Source: Acidimicrobiales bacterium (GTDB lineage Bacteria > Actinomycetota > Acidimicrobiia > Acidimicrobiales > JAKAVM01). Taken from it: a stretch of DNA of 19,428 nt. The notes below the pieces were generated by a model, which saw only the letters and a list, made by a program, of their open reading frames with translations, did no database searches and was not told the DNA's origin. The stretch is taken from NCBI GenBank assembly GCA_027451785.1, contig DAIDIS010000197.1:1-19428 (forward strand), written 5' to 3'. The position numbers and the translations under genes are program-made. Each line of letters opens with the position of its first letter. The stretch's first letter is position 1. Positions 1 to 8,465 of the stretch are shown here, in pieces.

Positions 1-3000
1 GACTGCACCGGAAGCCGAGTGGATGAAATAGGTGGTAGTACCTGCGAAACTGACTGCGTCTATTCCATCCGGTCCATGAACGAGGGTTCCCGAGCCGTCG
101 GTCGTCAATCCGGATTGGCCCTTGCCTTGATAGGCAAGTGACGCGCTTGCCTGGCCTACTTGTAGCTGGGAGTTATAACCGGGGAGGAACAGTCCATTGT
201 CATTGTTGTTGTAGCTGGATGCCTGGGTCGTCTGGCCTTGTGTGTTGAACGTTGAGCTCGTCTCGTTGCTCCAGTTGTTGCCAAAGGCTGTCATTGCCCC
301 GTTGCCATTGAAGGACTGGTTGAATGTGCGGGCATATAGCCCGCCAAAGTCGGAGTAATACGTGGTCGGCTCGTTATCTGCGTTGTAAGTGATGTCGTAG
401 GAAAGAGCCTGCCCGTTGTTGGTGTTGATCTGACAGGCCGCGCCATAGGAGTTGCCGGGGCATGGGTTGCCTGCGGCGTCGTAGCTGAGCTTTTGGGTGA
501 CGTTTTGGTCTCCCCCGGAAATGTTGGTCAGCCTGTTCAGCGTGTCGTAGGTCAAGCCTGAATACGCGCTTCCCCCTGCTCCCGAGTAGTTCCCTGAATA
601 GGTGATCGCGTGAACCATGTTCGTATCCAAAGTACCTTGGCCGTAGGTTTCGGTGTAGCCATAGGTGTTGTCCATGAGCGATTGTGAGGCTGAGGTTGCA
701 GCGGACACTTCGGCCAGATCACCGTCTTTGTTGAAGGCGTAGGTCTGGGAAGCCCCACCCGGGAATGTGATTGTCTGAAGTCTTTCGTTGGTGTCGTATC
801 CCATCGTCGTACACAAGACAGCAGGCGTCGAGGTGCAATCCCCGCCAGGTTCAGCCACACCGGTGTTGTTTCCGGCCCAGTCATATGTGTAGGTGAAGGT
901 TCCGGCTGTATTGCAGTAGGTGGAAAGCCGGGAATCGTTATCGTAACCAAGCCTTACACCGCTATAGCCGGAGCAGGCGTCGGTTCCGTTTGGGTTGTCT
1001 TGCTCATAGAGCCTGCCGATGTTGTCGAAGTGGTAGTACGTGGTGCCCGAGGCATCCGTGGTCGACAAAGTCTTTCCATCGTTGTCGAAGGTCGACTTGG
1101 AACAGGTCGCATATGTTGTGCAGCCGGTGTCACCCCCGTAGGTGGTCTCAAATACCTGGTCATCTGCGTTGTAGGAGTAGTTCGTCTGGTTGCCCGCACC
1201 GTCTATGACCTGTGCAACCCGGCCGATGCCATCAGTAGTGTACGTTGTCGCACCCATTGGAGACGGTGGTGTGACCGTGGTCAGCTGGTTGAAGTTGCCG
1301 GGATTGTAGGTATAGGTGGTCGCATTCCCGTCCGGGTTGGTCTCTGAGCAAATCTGTCCGGGCAGGGCTCCGCAGTTGGTGGCTCCATCTCCTTGGATTG
1401 TCGCCGTGGTGACGGACACGGTGCTACTTGGATTCTGGGCGGGCGGGCTCGACTGCGTGGCCTGGCTGGTGCAGGTGGGCACGCCGTTGACGACGTTGGC
1501 TATTTGGCCCGCCTCGACTCCTACCAGGTTGCCGTTGACGTCATACCAATACCCAGTGCAGTTCTGCTGGGGATCGGTCGTGGAAGAGGGTAGGTACCGA
1601 TAGCCCTTCACGGAGTTCGGCAGGTTGTAGACGGTATAGGAACCTGGGGCGGTGTCTCCTGTACCCAAGGTGGGTCCGGTGGCCGAAGTCGACAACCCGT
1701 TGGAACCATAGGAAACGGTTGAGCTGTTCGACAATGCGTCCGTCATTGAGTTCACTTGGGAGCTGAGGTTATGAGTCTCGGTAAACGTGTTGCCGTTCGC
1801 GTCATGGTAGGCCGTTGCCTCGACCATCCTGGGTGACTCAGTTGCGGATGCGGGCGGGATGAAGTCGTAGGAGGAACCTCCGCCCATGGAGTCAACGATG
1901 TTGGTGGATCCCCAGTTGTAGCCACCGTAGTAGGTGTAGGAGGTGGCAAGCCCTGTCATGTTGACCTGGTCGGTGACGAGCGTGACGGTCTCAAGTTGCC
2001 TGGTGTTAGGCCAGTAGGAGTACGTGGTTATGTTCCCGTCCGGGTCGGTGATCTGGGTCAGGTTGCCGTTTGCGTCGTAGGCGTACTTGGTCACGTAGTT
2101 CATCGGGTCGGTAACCTGCGTCAGGTTCCCGTTGGAGTCGGTCACGAACTGCCAGGTGCGGTTCACCGGATCTGTGATCTTGTCCAGGTACCCGTTCGGC
2201 CCCCACGAGAATCCGGTCACCCTGCCGACCGGGTCGGTAATGGACTCCAGCTGGGTGCCCAAGTAGCTGTATCTGGTCGTGTTGCCGTTGCGATCGACAA
2301 CGGACGTGAGCACACCACCGGAGGAGAAGTTATACACGGTCTGGGACTGGTTGAGTGTCAGCTGATAAGTTCCGGTTTGCTCGGCAAGAGTCGCAGGCAA
2401 CCACGGCGGCCCCGTGAACGCGCCGGTTGTCGGATCTCTGGTGAATGGTATCTGGAAGCCGTCAGGACCATTGAAGTCAGCCGAGCCGTCCGGGAAGAAG
2501 GTAAGCCCCATGTCGGTGCCGGTATTCATCGACCAGCGGTTACCCAACATGAATCCCGCGTTCGACTCGTCGTTGAACGTGGCGGATATTCCGCCAAAGG
2601 AATCCGAAGCCACCAAGTTCCCGTTTGCTGCGTTTACTGAAGCCGGTCCTGCACCCGTCATGGTGTAGTAAGGCTGAGAGCCGAGCCACTGCTGCCAGTC
2701 GATGGTGAGTGTCGGCCACTTTGACTGGTCCGAGTTCAAGTAGTCGTAGAAGGTCAGCAGGTTGGAGACGTTCTCGTTGGTCTCTTTCAACTCGAGACCG
2801 AGGTTCTTGACCGCCCCGTCATTCCAGCCCTGCATCAGGTTAGTGGGATAGAAGTATTGCCAGGAGGCCCCATTCGGGGCGATCGTCCTGGTGTCGGCGG
2901 GAGCAGCTGCATAGTCGCCTCCGGGGCTTGCCCAGTTGTGGGTTCCGTCGTAGGTGGCCCAATCGAGGTTGTCCGTCCAGGCTTGGGTCATCTGCTCAAG

Positions 3001-4143
3001 TGACATCGGAACGGGCGTGTTGTTCTGGGAAGTATCAAGGTAAAGGGCGAACTGGGCGTTCAAGATGTCAGCTTGAGGGTTGGCCAGAGCACTCCAGATG
3101 TCGAAATCGAACAACGAACGGTATGGCTCGATTCCGTCATAGCCGACGAAGACGGAGCCGCCGTTACAGGCAGCGCCGTTGTAGCCGGAGATGACGCAGT
3201 CGTTAATGTCGTTTTCAATGTTTGTTGAATAGAGGGTGGTGGGGTCGATCACGACTGGAAACGCGCGAGAAGGTTCGGACAGCCAATTCGGGTCAATGGA
3301 TATCGTCACGTCCCAACCTGAGCCTGTAGACGTGATTGAAGCAGTGGCCTTGCCGATCATGTGGTTGGCATCGATGACGTTCGGAGGGGCAAACGAGAAC
3401 TCGGTCTTGCCTCCCTTGGCAAATGAGATGCTTCCATCGGAGTTCTGGGTGGCCCCAATACCGTTTGACGCACTTACCTGGAAGCTGAAGGAGGACTGTG
3501 CCGACGGACCGTGAAGGATTATTGATTCCTTCAACGAGTCCGGAAGGGATGCGTAGGTGAGATCAACTCCCGGAAGCGCCGATGCGAATGTATCGGTGTT
3601 CCCCGAGACCGAGGCATTGCCTTGAGCACCGTTGAGTGAGTAGGCGATCCAATCCGCCCCCAAGCTCACCTTCACTTTCCCGCCTGCCGAATTGTTCGGT
3701 AGGTCGACTCCGTAGTTGTCGGCCTTGTTGTGCCAACCACCGGTCGGTCCGGACACAGTGGACCCGCTATCGGAGGCAATAGTTCCGCCCGAGGCGTCAC
3801 TTACTAACGCGTCGTCGATGGGAGTCCAGTTGCCGCTGGAATCCTTGTAGTTGGTCGCAACCGGAAAGACTTGCGTCTTGAACGTGCCGTCGCCGTTGGA
3901 AATGGTGTTCGAGTTGGCGGTGCGCTTTACGACCGTCCCGGACGGAGCCTCGTGAATTGGGTGGAGCGAGAAGTTGCCCGAAGGCGCACCACCCATAGGA
4001 GTGGTGTTGACACGAGAGACAACGAACGGCTTGATGCTTTGAGCGCCAAGGCTCGGATGGGAACTCACTTGCGTCAAAGCATCAGCAATCGGCAGCGGAA
4101 GCGTTACCGGAGTCAAGATAGCGAGAAAGGAAATCGTCGCCAC
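1..4143 (-). CDS. Large secreted RHS/YD-repeat protein, partial (C-terminus beyond the left edge)
   Basis: The minus strand is open in one frame from 4143 to the left edge, giving at least 1381 residues. After a hydrophobic signal-like segment comes a WapA-like N-terminal region (positions about 3960-3240) with phrases such as NYKDSSGNWTPIDDAL and WLSEPSRAFPVVIDP. A DNRLRE-like module follows (about 3120-2910; WTDNLDWATYDGTHNWASPG). VNAANGNLV (about 2637) opens the RHS core, and YD repeats such as YDANGNLTQITDP run from about 2280 to the left end. RHS proteins of this type form large extracellular shells or filaments and often carry a variable C-terminal toxin. No toxin or immunity gene is visible here because the 3' end is missing. 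In this frame the only start is GTG 4143, which has no Shine-Dalgarno and would give a signal peptide without positive charges. The real start is probably ATG 4240 across a G7 frameshift. Family assignment is secure; the N-terminus is not. Confidence 0.88.
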   Translation of the reverse strand, partial: MATISFLAILTPVTLPLPIADALTQVSSHPSLGAQSIKPFVVSRVNTTPMGGAPSGNFSLHPIHEAPSGTVVKRTANSNTISNGDGTFKTQVFPVATNYKDSSGNWTPIDDALVSDASGGTIASDSGSTVSGPTGGWHNKADNYGVDLPNNSAGGKVKVSLGADWIAYSLNGAQGNASVSGNTDTFASALPGVDLTYASLPDSLKESIILHGPSAQSSFSFQVSASNGIGATQNSDGSISFAKGGKTEFSFAPPNVIDANHMIGKATASITSTGSGWDVTISIDPNWLSEPSRAFPVVIDPTTLYSTNIENDINDCVISGYNGAACNGGSVFVGYDGIEPYRSLFDFDIWSALANPQADILNAQFALYLDTSQNNTPVPMSLEQMTQAWTDNLDWATYDGTHNWASPGGDYAAAPADTRTIAPNGASWQYFYPTNLMQGWNDGAVKNLGLELKETNENVSNLLTFYDYLNSDQSKWPTLTIDWQQWLGSQPYYTMTGAGPASVNAANGNLVASDSFGGISATFNDESNAGFMLGNRWSMNTGTDMGLTFFPDGSADFNGPDGFQIPFTRDPTTGAFTGPPWLPATLAEQTGTYQLTLNQSQTVYNFSSGGVLTSVVDRNGNTTRYSYLGTQLESITDPVGRVTGFSWGPNGYLDKITDPVNRTWQFVTDSNGNLTQVTDPMNYVTKYAYDANGNLTQITDPDGNITTYSYWPNTRQLETVTLVTDQVNMTGLATSYTYYGGYNWGSTNIVDSMGGGSSYDFIPPASATESPRMVEATAYHDANGNTFTETHNLSSQVNSMTDALSNSSTVSYGSNGLSTSATGPTLGTGDTAPGSYTVYNLPNSVKGYRYLPSSTTDPQQNCTGYWYDVNGNLVGVEAGQIANVVNGVPTCTSQATQSSPPAQNPSSTVSVTTATIQGDGATNCGALPGQICSETNPDGNATTYTYNPGNFNQLTTVTPPSPMGATTYTTDGIGRVAQVIDGAGNQTNYSYNADDQVFETTYGGDTGCTTYATCSKSTFDNDGKTLSTTDASGTTYYHFDNIGRLYEQDNPNGTDACSGYSGVRLGYDNDSRLSTYCNTAGTFTYTYDWAGNNTGVAEPGGDCTSTPAVLCTTMGYDTNERLQTITFPGGASQTYAFNKDGDLAEVSAATSASQSLMDNTYGYTETYGQGTLDTNMVHAITYSGNYSGAGGSAYSGLTYDTLNRLTNISGGDQNVTQKLSYDAAGNPCPGNSYGAACQINTNNGQALSYDITYNADNEPTTYYSDFGGLYARTFNQSFNGNGAMTAFGNNWSNETSSTFNTQGQTTQASSYNNNDNGLFLPGYNSQLQVGQASASLAYQGKGQSGLTTDGSGTLVHGPDGIDAVSFAGTTTYFIHSASGAV

Positions 4144-4204
4144 CGTCGAAGGCTTGCGAACAAACCTGCCAAGATGCCAAGTTTGTTTTAGCCCCTTTAG
4201 GCGG

Positions 4205-4240
4205 TCAGCCCCCCCGCCTGTTTCCCGTCACCTTCCGCAT
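4205..4240 (-). other. Out-of-frame start ORF of the RHS gene with a G7 tract
   Basis: An ATG at 4240-4238 opens a frame (MRKVTGNRRGG) that stops at 4207-4205. A run of seven G (C on the plus strand, 4209-4215) lies just before that stop. Removing one G makes the frame continue as MRKVTGNRRGADRLKGLKQ and on into the RHS body, adding 32 residues ahead of V at 4143. The added part includes the basic stretch RFVRKPST directly before the hydrophobic core, as expected of a Sec signal n-region. In the RHS frame itself there is a stop at 4230-4228 and no ATG, GTG or TTG between it and 4143. This may be a slippage switch, a real mutation or a sequencing error. Confidence 0.6.
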
Positions 4241-4245
4241 TCGCA

Positions 4246-4250
4246 CCTCC
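4246..4250 (-). promoter_or_regulatory. Shine-Dalgarno GGAGG for ATG 4240
   Basis: GGAGG lies five bases before ATG 4240 on the minus strand. It is the only good ribosome binding site near the 5' end of the RHS gene and argues that translation starts at 4240 rather than at GTG 4143. Confidence 0.65.
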
Positions 4251-4276
4251 AGTCGCGAGCACTGGAACAGGAAATG

Positions 4277-4306
4277 CAAATAGTCCGCCAGCGCCGATCT
4301 CGTCAA
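4277..4306 (-). promoter_or_regulatory. Possible promoter of the RHS gene
   Basis: On the minus strand TTGACG (4306-4301) is followed after 18 bases by TATTTG (4282-4277). The -35 box is close to consensus and the -10 box is weak. The position, about 36 bases before ATG 4240, would give a short leader carrying the GGAGG site. The call rests on sequence match alone. Confidence 0.3.
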
Positions 4307-4527
4307 CCAGTTTCTAGCAGATGCGAATTGGCAATAGCAAGGAATTAAACCGATGGTCGCCAATACAGCGTGCCTTAAACCTCTCAAGTTCTTTCCCGGA
4401 ATTACAGTTCTCCTACTGGCTTAGCAGCAGAACTTTGTGACAGGTTTGCCGAGCCCGAATGGACCTTGGCCCCAGGCTACAGGCTACAGGGATGCGAGTT
4501 ACCGCCAGATACCCTACTCGATAACGA

Positions 4528-5193
4528 CTAATGCTCACCTCTATAGGCCGCCAGCCGGCGGATTAAATCAAGAAGAATCCTCCCCGTAGCCCCCCAGATC
4601 ACCTGACCGTCCAGCTCGAAGAAGTGAATTTCCCTTTCGCCTCGTTCCGGTAGCTCCCACCTCTCTCGCCTATACACGCCGGGGGCCACCAGCTCCTCAA
4701 CCGAGAACTCCAGGATCGAATGAACTTCTCCCGCATTTGGTGCCAAGTCTGGACGACCGGATTCGATGATTCCCACAACCGGCGTTACGACCCGGTTGAA
4801 TACCGTGTCGAGGGAACTCAGCGAACCCACTGGAGTGACCAATTTGGGATCTAGGCTTATTTCCTCCTGAGCCTCCCTGAGGGCGGCCTCTTCGGCAGAC
4901 TCACCGATATCGATTCCCCCACCAGGAAAGGAAATCTCGCCCGTATGCGTCCTTAGCTCCATCGAACGGCGAGTGAAGATCACCTTTGCTTTGCCCGCCT
5001 CCTCGTAAAGCGGAACAAGAACGGCCGCTCCACCAGGCTTCCCACAAGGTTCGGCAAGAGGCGAATCCCTGAGTGCCGCAACAACAAACCCGAGACTGAC
5101 CCCACCAGTCGGCAACCTCGACGGGTCCCAAATCTCCAAGTACTCAGCGACAGCGCCATCGGGGCGTACCTTCGCCGAGCTGTCGTACTTCAC
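4528..5193 (-). CDS. Nudix hydrolase, CoA pyrophosphatase-like
   Basis: This 221-residue protein carries the family motif FTRRSMELRTHTGEISFPGG followed directly by a Nudix box, GGIDIGESAEEAALREAQEE. The box matches GX5EX7REUXEE, with Ser in place of the usual final Gly. The combination of LRxHxGxISFPGG and Nudix box defines the coenzyme A pyrophosphatase group (NudL, NUDT7/8 type), which hydrolyses CoA or CoA derivatives to 3',5'-ADP and phosphopantetheine. The substrate is inferred from the motif. I chose GTG 5193 because it is the first start after the upstream gene stops at 5255 and gives a normal family length. It has no clear Shine-Dalgarno. The frame is open further upstream to 5523, but that part overlaps the repeat-coding end of the neighbouring gene and looks like its shadow. 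It could be cotranscribed with that gene, 61 bases upstream. Confidence 0.85.
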   Translation of the reverse strand: MKYDSSAKVRPDGAVAEYLEIWDPSRLPTGGVSLGFVVAALRDSPLAEPCGKPGGAAVLVPLYEEAGKAKVIFTRRSMELRTHTGEISFPGGGIDIGESAEEAALREAQEEISLDPKLVTPVGSLSSLDTVFNRVVTPVVGIIESGRPDLAPNAGEVHSILEFSVEELVAPGVYRRERWELPERGEREIHFFELDGQVIWGATGRILLDLIRRLAAYRGEH

Positions 5194-5254
5194 TCCATTG
5201 AAGGTACAGCAATATTGTCTCGTGCGATTACGCGACCATCCCTGAAATCCGGCA

Positions 5255-6613
5255 TTACCCCTGGAAATACAGGGGGTTCGCTGCCATCGACACAATCGGC
5301 GCCGAGAGGCTTCTACCCGCCATGGATCCTCCTGGCTGGGCATCCCCGAATGCAAAAATCCCCCCGTCCGAAGCCGCAAGCCAGTACCCCTTGCCATCAG
5401 TGGTGGACGCCATAGCAACGACAGGCTGGTTGATCGGCGCACCGCCCATCGATCCATAGAAGGCGGCATCCCCGTAAGCAAATATCCCCCCGTCCGAAGC
5501 CACAAACCAATAGCCGCCGCCATCAGGAGTCGCCGACATCGACACGATTGGGGCGTTCAATCGGATCGAACCGGTCGACCCGAAGAAGGGCGCGTCTCCG
5601 TAGGAAAATACCCCGCCGTCGGCGGCAACCAGCCAATAACCCTCCCCGTCCCAGGTCGAGGCCATCGCCACGACGGGCGCATTCAGTTTCAGGTTGGCCG
5701 CCGATCCATAGTTGAGAGCGTCTCCGTAAGCGACGACATCGCCATACGCGTCGGCCAGCCAGTAGCCCAAACCATCCACTGAAGGTGCCATTGCCACTAC
5801 CGGGTATCTGAGCGTCACATCGTTGGAAAAGTTGGCGGTATAAACCGAAGCATCACCTCCGGCTTCCACCCCACCGATGGAGGAAAGTACCCAATACCCC
5901 CGCCCATCCGGCGAGGGCACCACCTCCTTGGCGCTTCCCACAACGCCGGAATGCCACGAGTTGATGGCGTACGAGTACACGATTCCGTCTTCACCAAGCA
6001 ACCAGCTCTGCTGACCCACCTGGAACTGGTTATTTGGGTAGACGTACATACACTCCTGCATAGTCGTCGTCTCAGGAGGATTCGACGAATCGGTGATCTG
6101 GAGCCAGAAACTCCCCATGAGCGGGTTACACGGTGCGGGTCCACCTGTAGGGGTCTGGGGTGTACCGCTGATCAACCCGGAGGCACTCAAGCTCAGGCCC
6201 GCAGGTAGCGATCCGCTTTTCAGCGACCAGTTAAAAGGAGACGCTCCACCCGTAGCCGAGAGCGTGAAGGCGTAGGGAACGCCCTGCTTGGCCATAGGCC
6301 AAGGGGTGGCCGCTAGCTGGATGTGCGAATTGGCGTCAGAGCGGGCAAACCTCTTGGCGGCGGAACCGGCGCTCGACTTGGCACCGGAGCCTAATGAGAA
6401 GCTGGAGCCGGAGCCTGATCCGGAGGGGAAGCCGGCACCTGAGCCTGAGCCGATGAGGATGCCCGGACTCCCCGCCGGGCTTGCGGACGCCTGGCCGGCC
6501 ACCGGCACGAAGACGACCAGAGAACTCAAGACGACCAGAGCCGAGCCCACAACATGTCGAACACTGCCGAGGCGCTTCGGGACTCTCGACTTCACGATCC
6601 ATCCTTCCGGCAT
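5255..6613 (-). CDS. Secreted protein with putative Ig (He_PIG-like) domain and six GYW repeats
   Basis: This 452-residue protein starts at ATG 6613, preceded by GGGAG six bases upstream. Residues 17-44 form a signal peptide with cleavage likely after QASA. Residues 45-90 are a Gly/Ser/Ala-rich linker. Residues about 97-192 resemble a putative Ig domain (VPYAFTLSATGGASPFNWSL, then LPAGLSLSASGLISGTP), with Cys162 and Cys188 as a possible disulfide. Residues 200-452 are tandem repeats of the type GYWLVAxDGGIFxYGDAxFxGS, with their key Trp at 204, 241, 285, 327, 369 and 411. The last five are spaced 42-44 residues apart. Six such units suggest a small beta-propeller, but this is inference. The repeats are common in extracellular proteins of Acidimicrobiia and related actinobacteria, and their role is unknown; surface or cell-wall binding is plausible. 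The gene lies after the groEL terminator and probably has its own promoter. Confidence 0.85.
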   Translation of the reverse strand: MPEGWIVKSRVPKRLGSVRHVVGSALVVLSSLVVFVPVAGQASASPAGSPGILIGSGSGAGFPSGSGSGSSFSLGSGAKSSAGSAAKRFARSDANSHIQLAATPWPMAKQGVPYAFTLSATGGASPFNWSLKSGSLPAGLSLSASGLISGTPQTPTGGPAPCNPLMGSFWLQITDSSNPPETTTMQECMYVYPNNQFQVGQQSWLLGEDGIVYSYAINSWHSGVVGSAKEVVPSPDGRGYWVLSSIGGVEAGGDASVYTANFSNDVTLRYPVVAMAPSVDGLGYWLADAYGDVVAYGDALNYGSAANLKLNAPVVAMASTWDGEGYWLVAADGGVFSYGDAPFFGSTGSIRLNAPIVSMSATPDGGGYWFVASDGGIFAYGDAAFYGSMGGAPINQPVVAMASTTDGKGYWLAASDGGIFAFGDAQPGGSMAGRSLSAPIVSMAANPLYFQG

Positions 6614-6651
6614 GCAGTTCTCCCTCCGCTTGCCACCCTCAGCAGCAATCC

Positions 6652-6681
6652 AGTGTAGGACGCTACGGCCAACACAGTTAA
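6652..6681 (-). promoter_or_regulatory. Possible promoter of the GYW-repeat protein gene
   Basis: On the minus strand TTAACT (6681-6676) and TACACT (6657-6652) are 18 bases apart, directly after the groEL terminator and about 38 bases before ATG 6613. The -10 box fits the TAnnnT pattern of actinobacterial promoters and the -35 box is weak. The position makes sense because the terminator isolates this gene from groESL. Confidence 0.35.
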
Positions 6682-6684
6682 TGC

Positions 6685-6720
6685 AAAAAAGGGCGGACAG
6701 GCCATGCGGCCCATCCACCC
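6685..6720 (-). terminator. Intrinsic terminator of groESL
   Basis: On the minus strand GGGTGGATGGGCC (6720-6708) and GGCCTGTCCGCCC (6703-6691) pair along all 13 positions, with three G-U pairs, around the loop GCAT. Six T (6690-6685) follow directly. It lies about 90 bases after the groEL stop and is the strongest terminator in the window. Confidence 0.92.
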
Positions 6721-6809
6721 TTCTTATAACTAACCCACGCCTCAAAGCCAGCGGGGGCCCAATTCAAAGACGACCATCCGAGATGGCAGCCATAGAAATG
6801 GCTGGGGAC

Positions 6810-8453
6810 TTACATCATCCCCATTCCACCCATGCCACCTGCCGCTGCGGCAGCGGCCGCGGCAGCGGCGTCAACCTTCTCGGGCTTGTCCGCAACGAGC
6901 ACCTCGGTGGTCAGCAACAAGGCTGCGACCGAAGCGGCGTTCTGGATTGCCGAGCGGGTTACCTTCGCCGGGTCGATGACTCCTGCCTTGAGCAGGTCCT
7001 CGAACTCTCCCGTGGCAGCGTTGAAGCCAATTGAACCGGTCTCACGCTCGACCTGCTGGATCATGACCGCACCCTCGAAACCGGCGTTGGTTGCGATCCA
7101 GCGCAGAGGCTCCTCAAGTGCCTTGATGACGATCTGGGCACCGGTAGCCTCGTCGCCGGAAAGTTTCTTGGCTGCCTTGGTTGCGGCGGCCCTTGAACGT
7201 ACAAGCGCTGTACCACCTCCGGCAACAACACCCTCTTCAATGGCGGCGCGGGTAGCCGAGAGAGCATCCTCAATGCGGTGCTTCTTCTCCTTGAGCTCTA
7301 CCTCGGTGGCAGCACCCACACGGACGACTGCAACGCCGCCGGCCAGCTTGGCGAGGCGCTCCTGCAGCTTCTCACGGTCCCAATCGGAGTCGGTCTCGTC
7401 GATCTCACGCTTGACCTGGTTCACCCTACCGGCGACCGCGTCGGACGAGCCCCCACCTTCAACGATGGTCGTGTCGTCCTTGGTGACGATGACCCTGCGA
7501 GCAGAGCCAAGAAGGTCCAAAGTGGCGCTCTCCAACTTCAGGCCGACCTCTTCAGAGATGACCTCGCCGCCGGTAAGGACAGCGATGTCCTGGAGCATTG
7601 CCTTGCGGCGCTCGCCGAATCCGGGGGCCTTGACCGCAACCGCAGTGAAGGTTCCGCGGATTTTGTTGACGACGAGAGTAGCAAGTGCCTCGCCCTCTAC
7701 ATCCTCACAAATAACCAGCAACGGCTTGCCAGCCTGCATGACCTTCTCCAACACCGGGAGCAGGTCGTGAACAGCCGTGACCTTGCTGTTGGCAATGAGG
7801 ATCAACGGGTCGTCGAGCACGGCCTCCTGACGCTCTGCGTCAGTTACGAAGTACGGCGAGAGGTAGCCCTTGTCGAATTGCATTCCTTCAGTGAAGTCAA
7901 GCTCCAGTCCGAAGGTATTGGACTCTTCGACGGTTACCGTGCCGTCCTTGCCGACCTTGTCGATGGCATCGGCCAGGACCTTGCCGATGTTCTCGTCTGC
8001 TGCCGAGATGGAAGCGACCTGCGCGATCTCGCTCTTGTCGTCGATCTCCTTGGACTGCGATGCGATGTCGGCTACGACTGCGGCAACGGCTGCTTCCATT
8101 CCCCGCTTGAGCGACATCGGGCTGGCACCAGCGGCAACATTGCGAAGTCCCTCACGGATGAGAGCTTGGGCAAGGACTGTTGCAGTAGTGGTTCCGTCGC
8201 CGGCTACATCGTTGGTCTTGGTGGCGACTTCCTTCAAGAGCTGGGCACCCATGTTCTCGAAGGGGTTCTCCAACTCGATCTCCTTGGCGATGGTCACGCC
8301 ATCATTGGTGATCGTTGGGGCACCGAACTTCTTGTCAAGCACGACGTTGCGGCCACGCGGGCCGATAGTCACCTTGACCGCGTCTGCGACCTTGTTTACT
8401 CCGGCCTCCAGCTCACGCCGGGCCTCTTCATTGAACTTAAGGATCTTGGCCAT
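6810..8453 (-). CDS. groEL: Chaperonin GroEL (60 kDa, Hsp60)
   Basis: This is a full-length 547-residue GroEL, the ATP-driven folding chamber that works with GroES in the cytoplasm. It begins MAKILKFNEEARRELEAG and keeps the ATPase motif GDGTTTAT, with the catalytic Asp at 86. The C-terminus is a run of ten Ala followed by GGMGGMGMM, the Met/Gly tail typical of general-purpose GroELs rather than the His-rich tail of actinobacterial GroEL1 paralogues. ATG 8453 is preceded by AGGAGG at a spacing of eight bases. groES ends 12 bases upstream, so the two genes form one operon. Control is by the CIRCE operator upstream of groES, and the operon ends at the hairpin 6685-6720. Nothing in the protein looks damaged. 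Confidence 0.98.
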   Translation of the reverse strand: MAKILKFNEEARRELEAGVNKVADAVKVTIGPRGRNVVLDKKFGAPTITNDGVTIAKEIELENPFENMGAQLLKEVATKTNDVAGDGTTTATVLAQALIREGLRNVAAGASPMSLKRGMEAAVAAVVADIASQSKEIDDKSEIAQVASISAADENIGKVLADAIDKVGKDGTVTVEESNTFGLELDFTEGMQFDKGYLSPYFVTDAERQEAVLDDPLILIANSKVTAVHDLLPVLEKVMQAGKPLLVICEDVEGEALATLVVNKIRGTFTAVAVKAPGFGERRKAMLQDIAVLTGGEVISEEVGLKLESATLDLLGSARRVIVTKDDTTIVEGGGSSDAVAGRVNQVKREIDETDSDWDREKLQERLAKLAGGVAVVRVGAATEVELKEKKHRIEDALSATRAAIEEGVVAGGGTALVRSRAAATKAAKKLSGDEATGAQIVIKALEEPLRWIATNAGFEGAVMIQQVERETGSIGFNAATGEFEDLLKAGVIDPAKVTRSAIQNAASVAALLLTTEVLVADKPEKVDAAAAAAAAAAGGMGGMGMM

Positions 8454-8465
8454 TATGGCGTCCTC

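Larger units (their letters stand above)
4241..4527. other. Intergenic region between the Nudix gene and the RHS gene
   Basis: This stretch of 287 bases holds the RHS ribosome binding site, the possible promoter and a small tandem repeat (AGGCTAC twice plus AGG, 4474-4490). I see no convincing terminator hairpin with a U-tract for the Nudix gene, and no RNA gene. Confidence 0.5.

Noticed and set aside
1996..2640. A 214-codon plus-strand frame opposite the RHS repeats
   Set aside because: It is antisense to the YD-repeat region and its valine-rich, repeat-like translation is a shadow of the repeats.
5255..5275. C-terminal PLYFQG resembling the TEV protease site, suggesting an engineered tag
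   Set aside because: The Glu-Asn part of the site is missing, the residues continue a natural repeat and the surroundings are ordinary chromosomal sequence. It is a coincidence.
5194..5523. An N-terminal extension of the Nudix protein up to 5523
   Set aside because: It overlaps the repeat-coding end of the GYW gene in another frame, and its translation (repeated LRTGG-type phrases) is only that repeat read out of frame.
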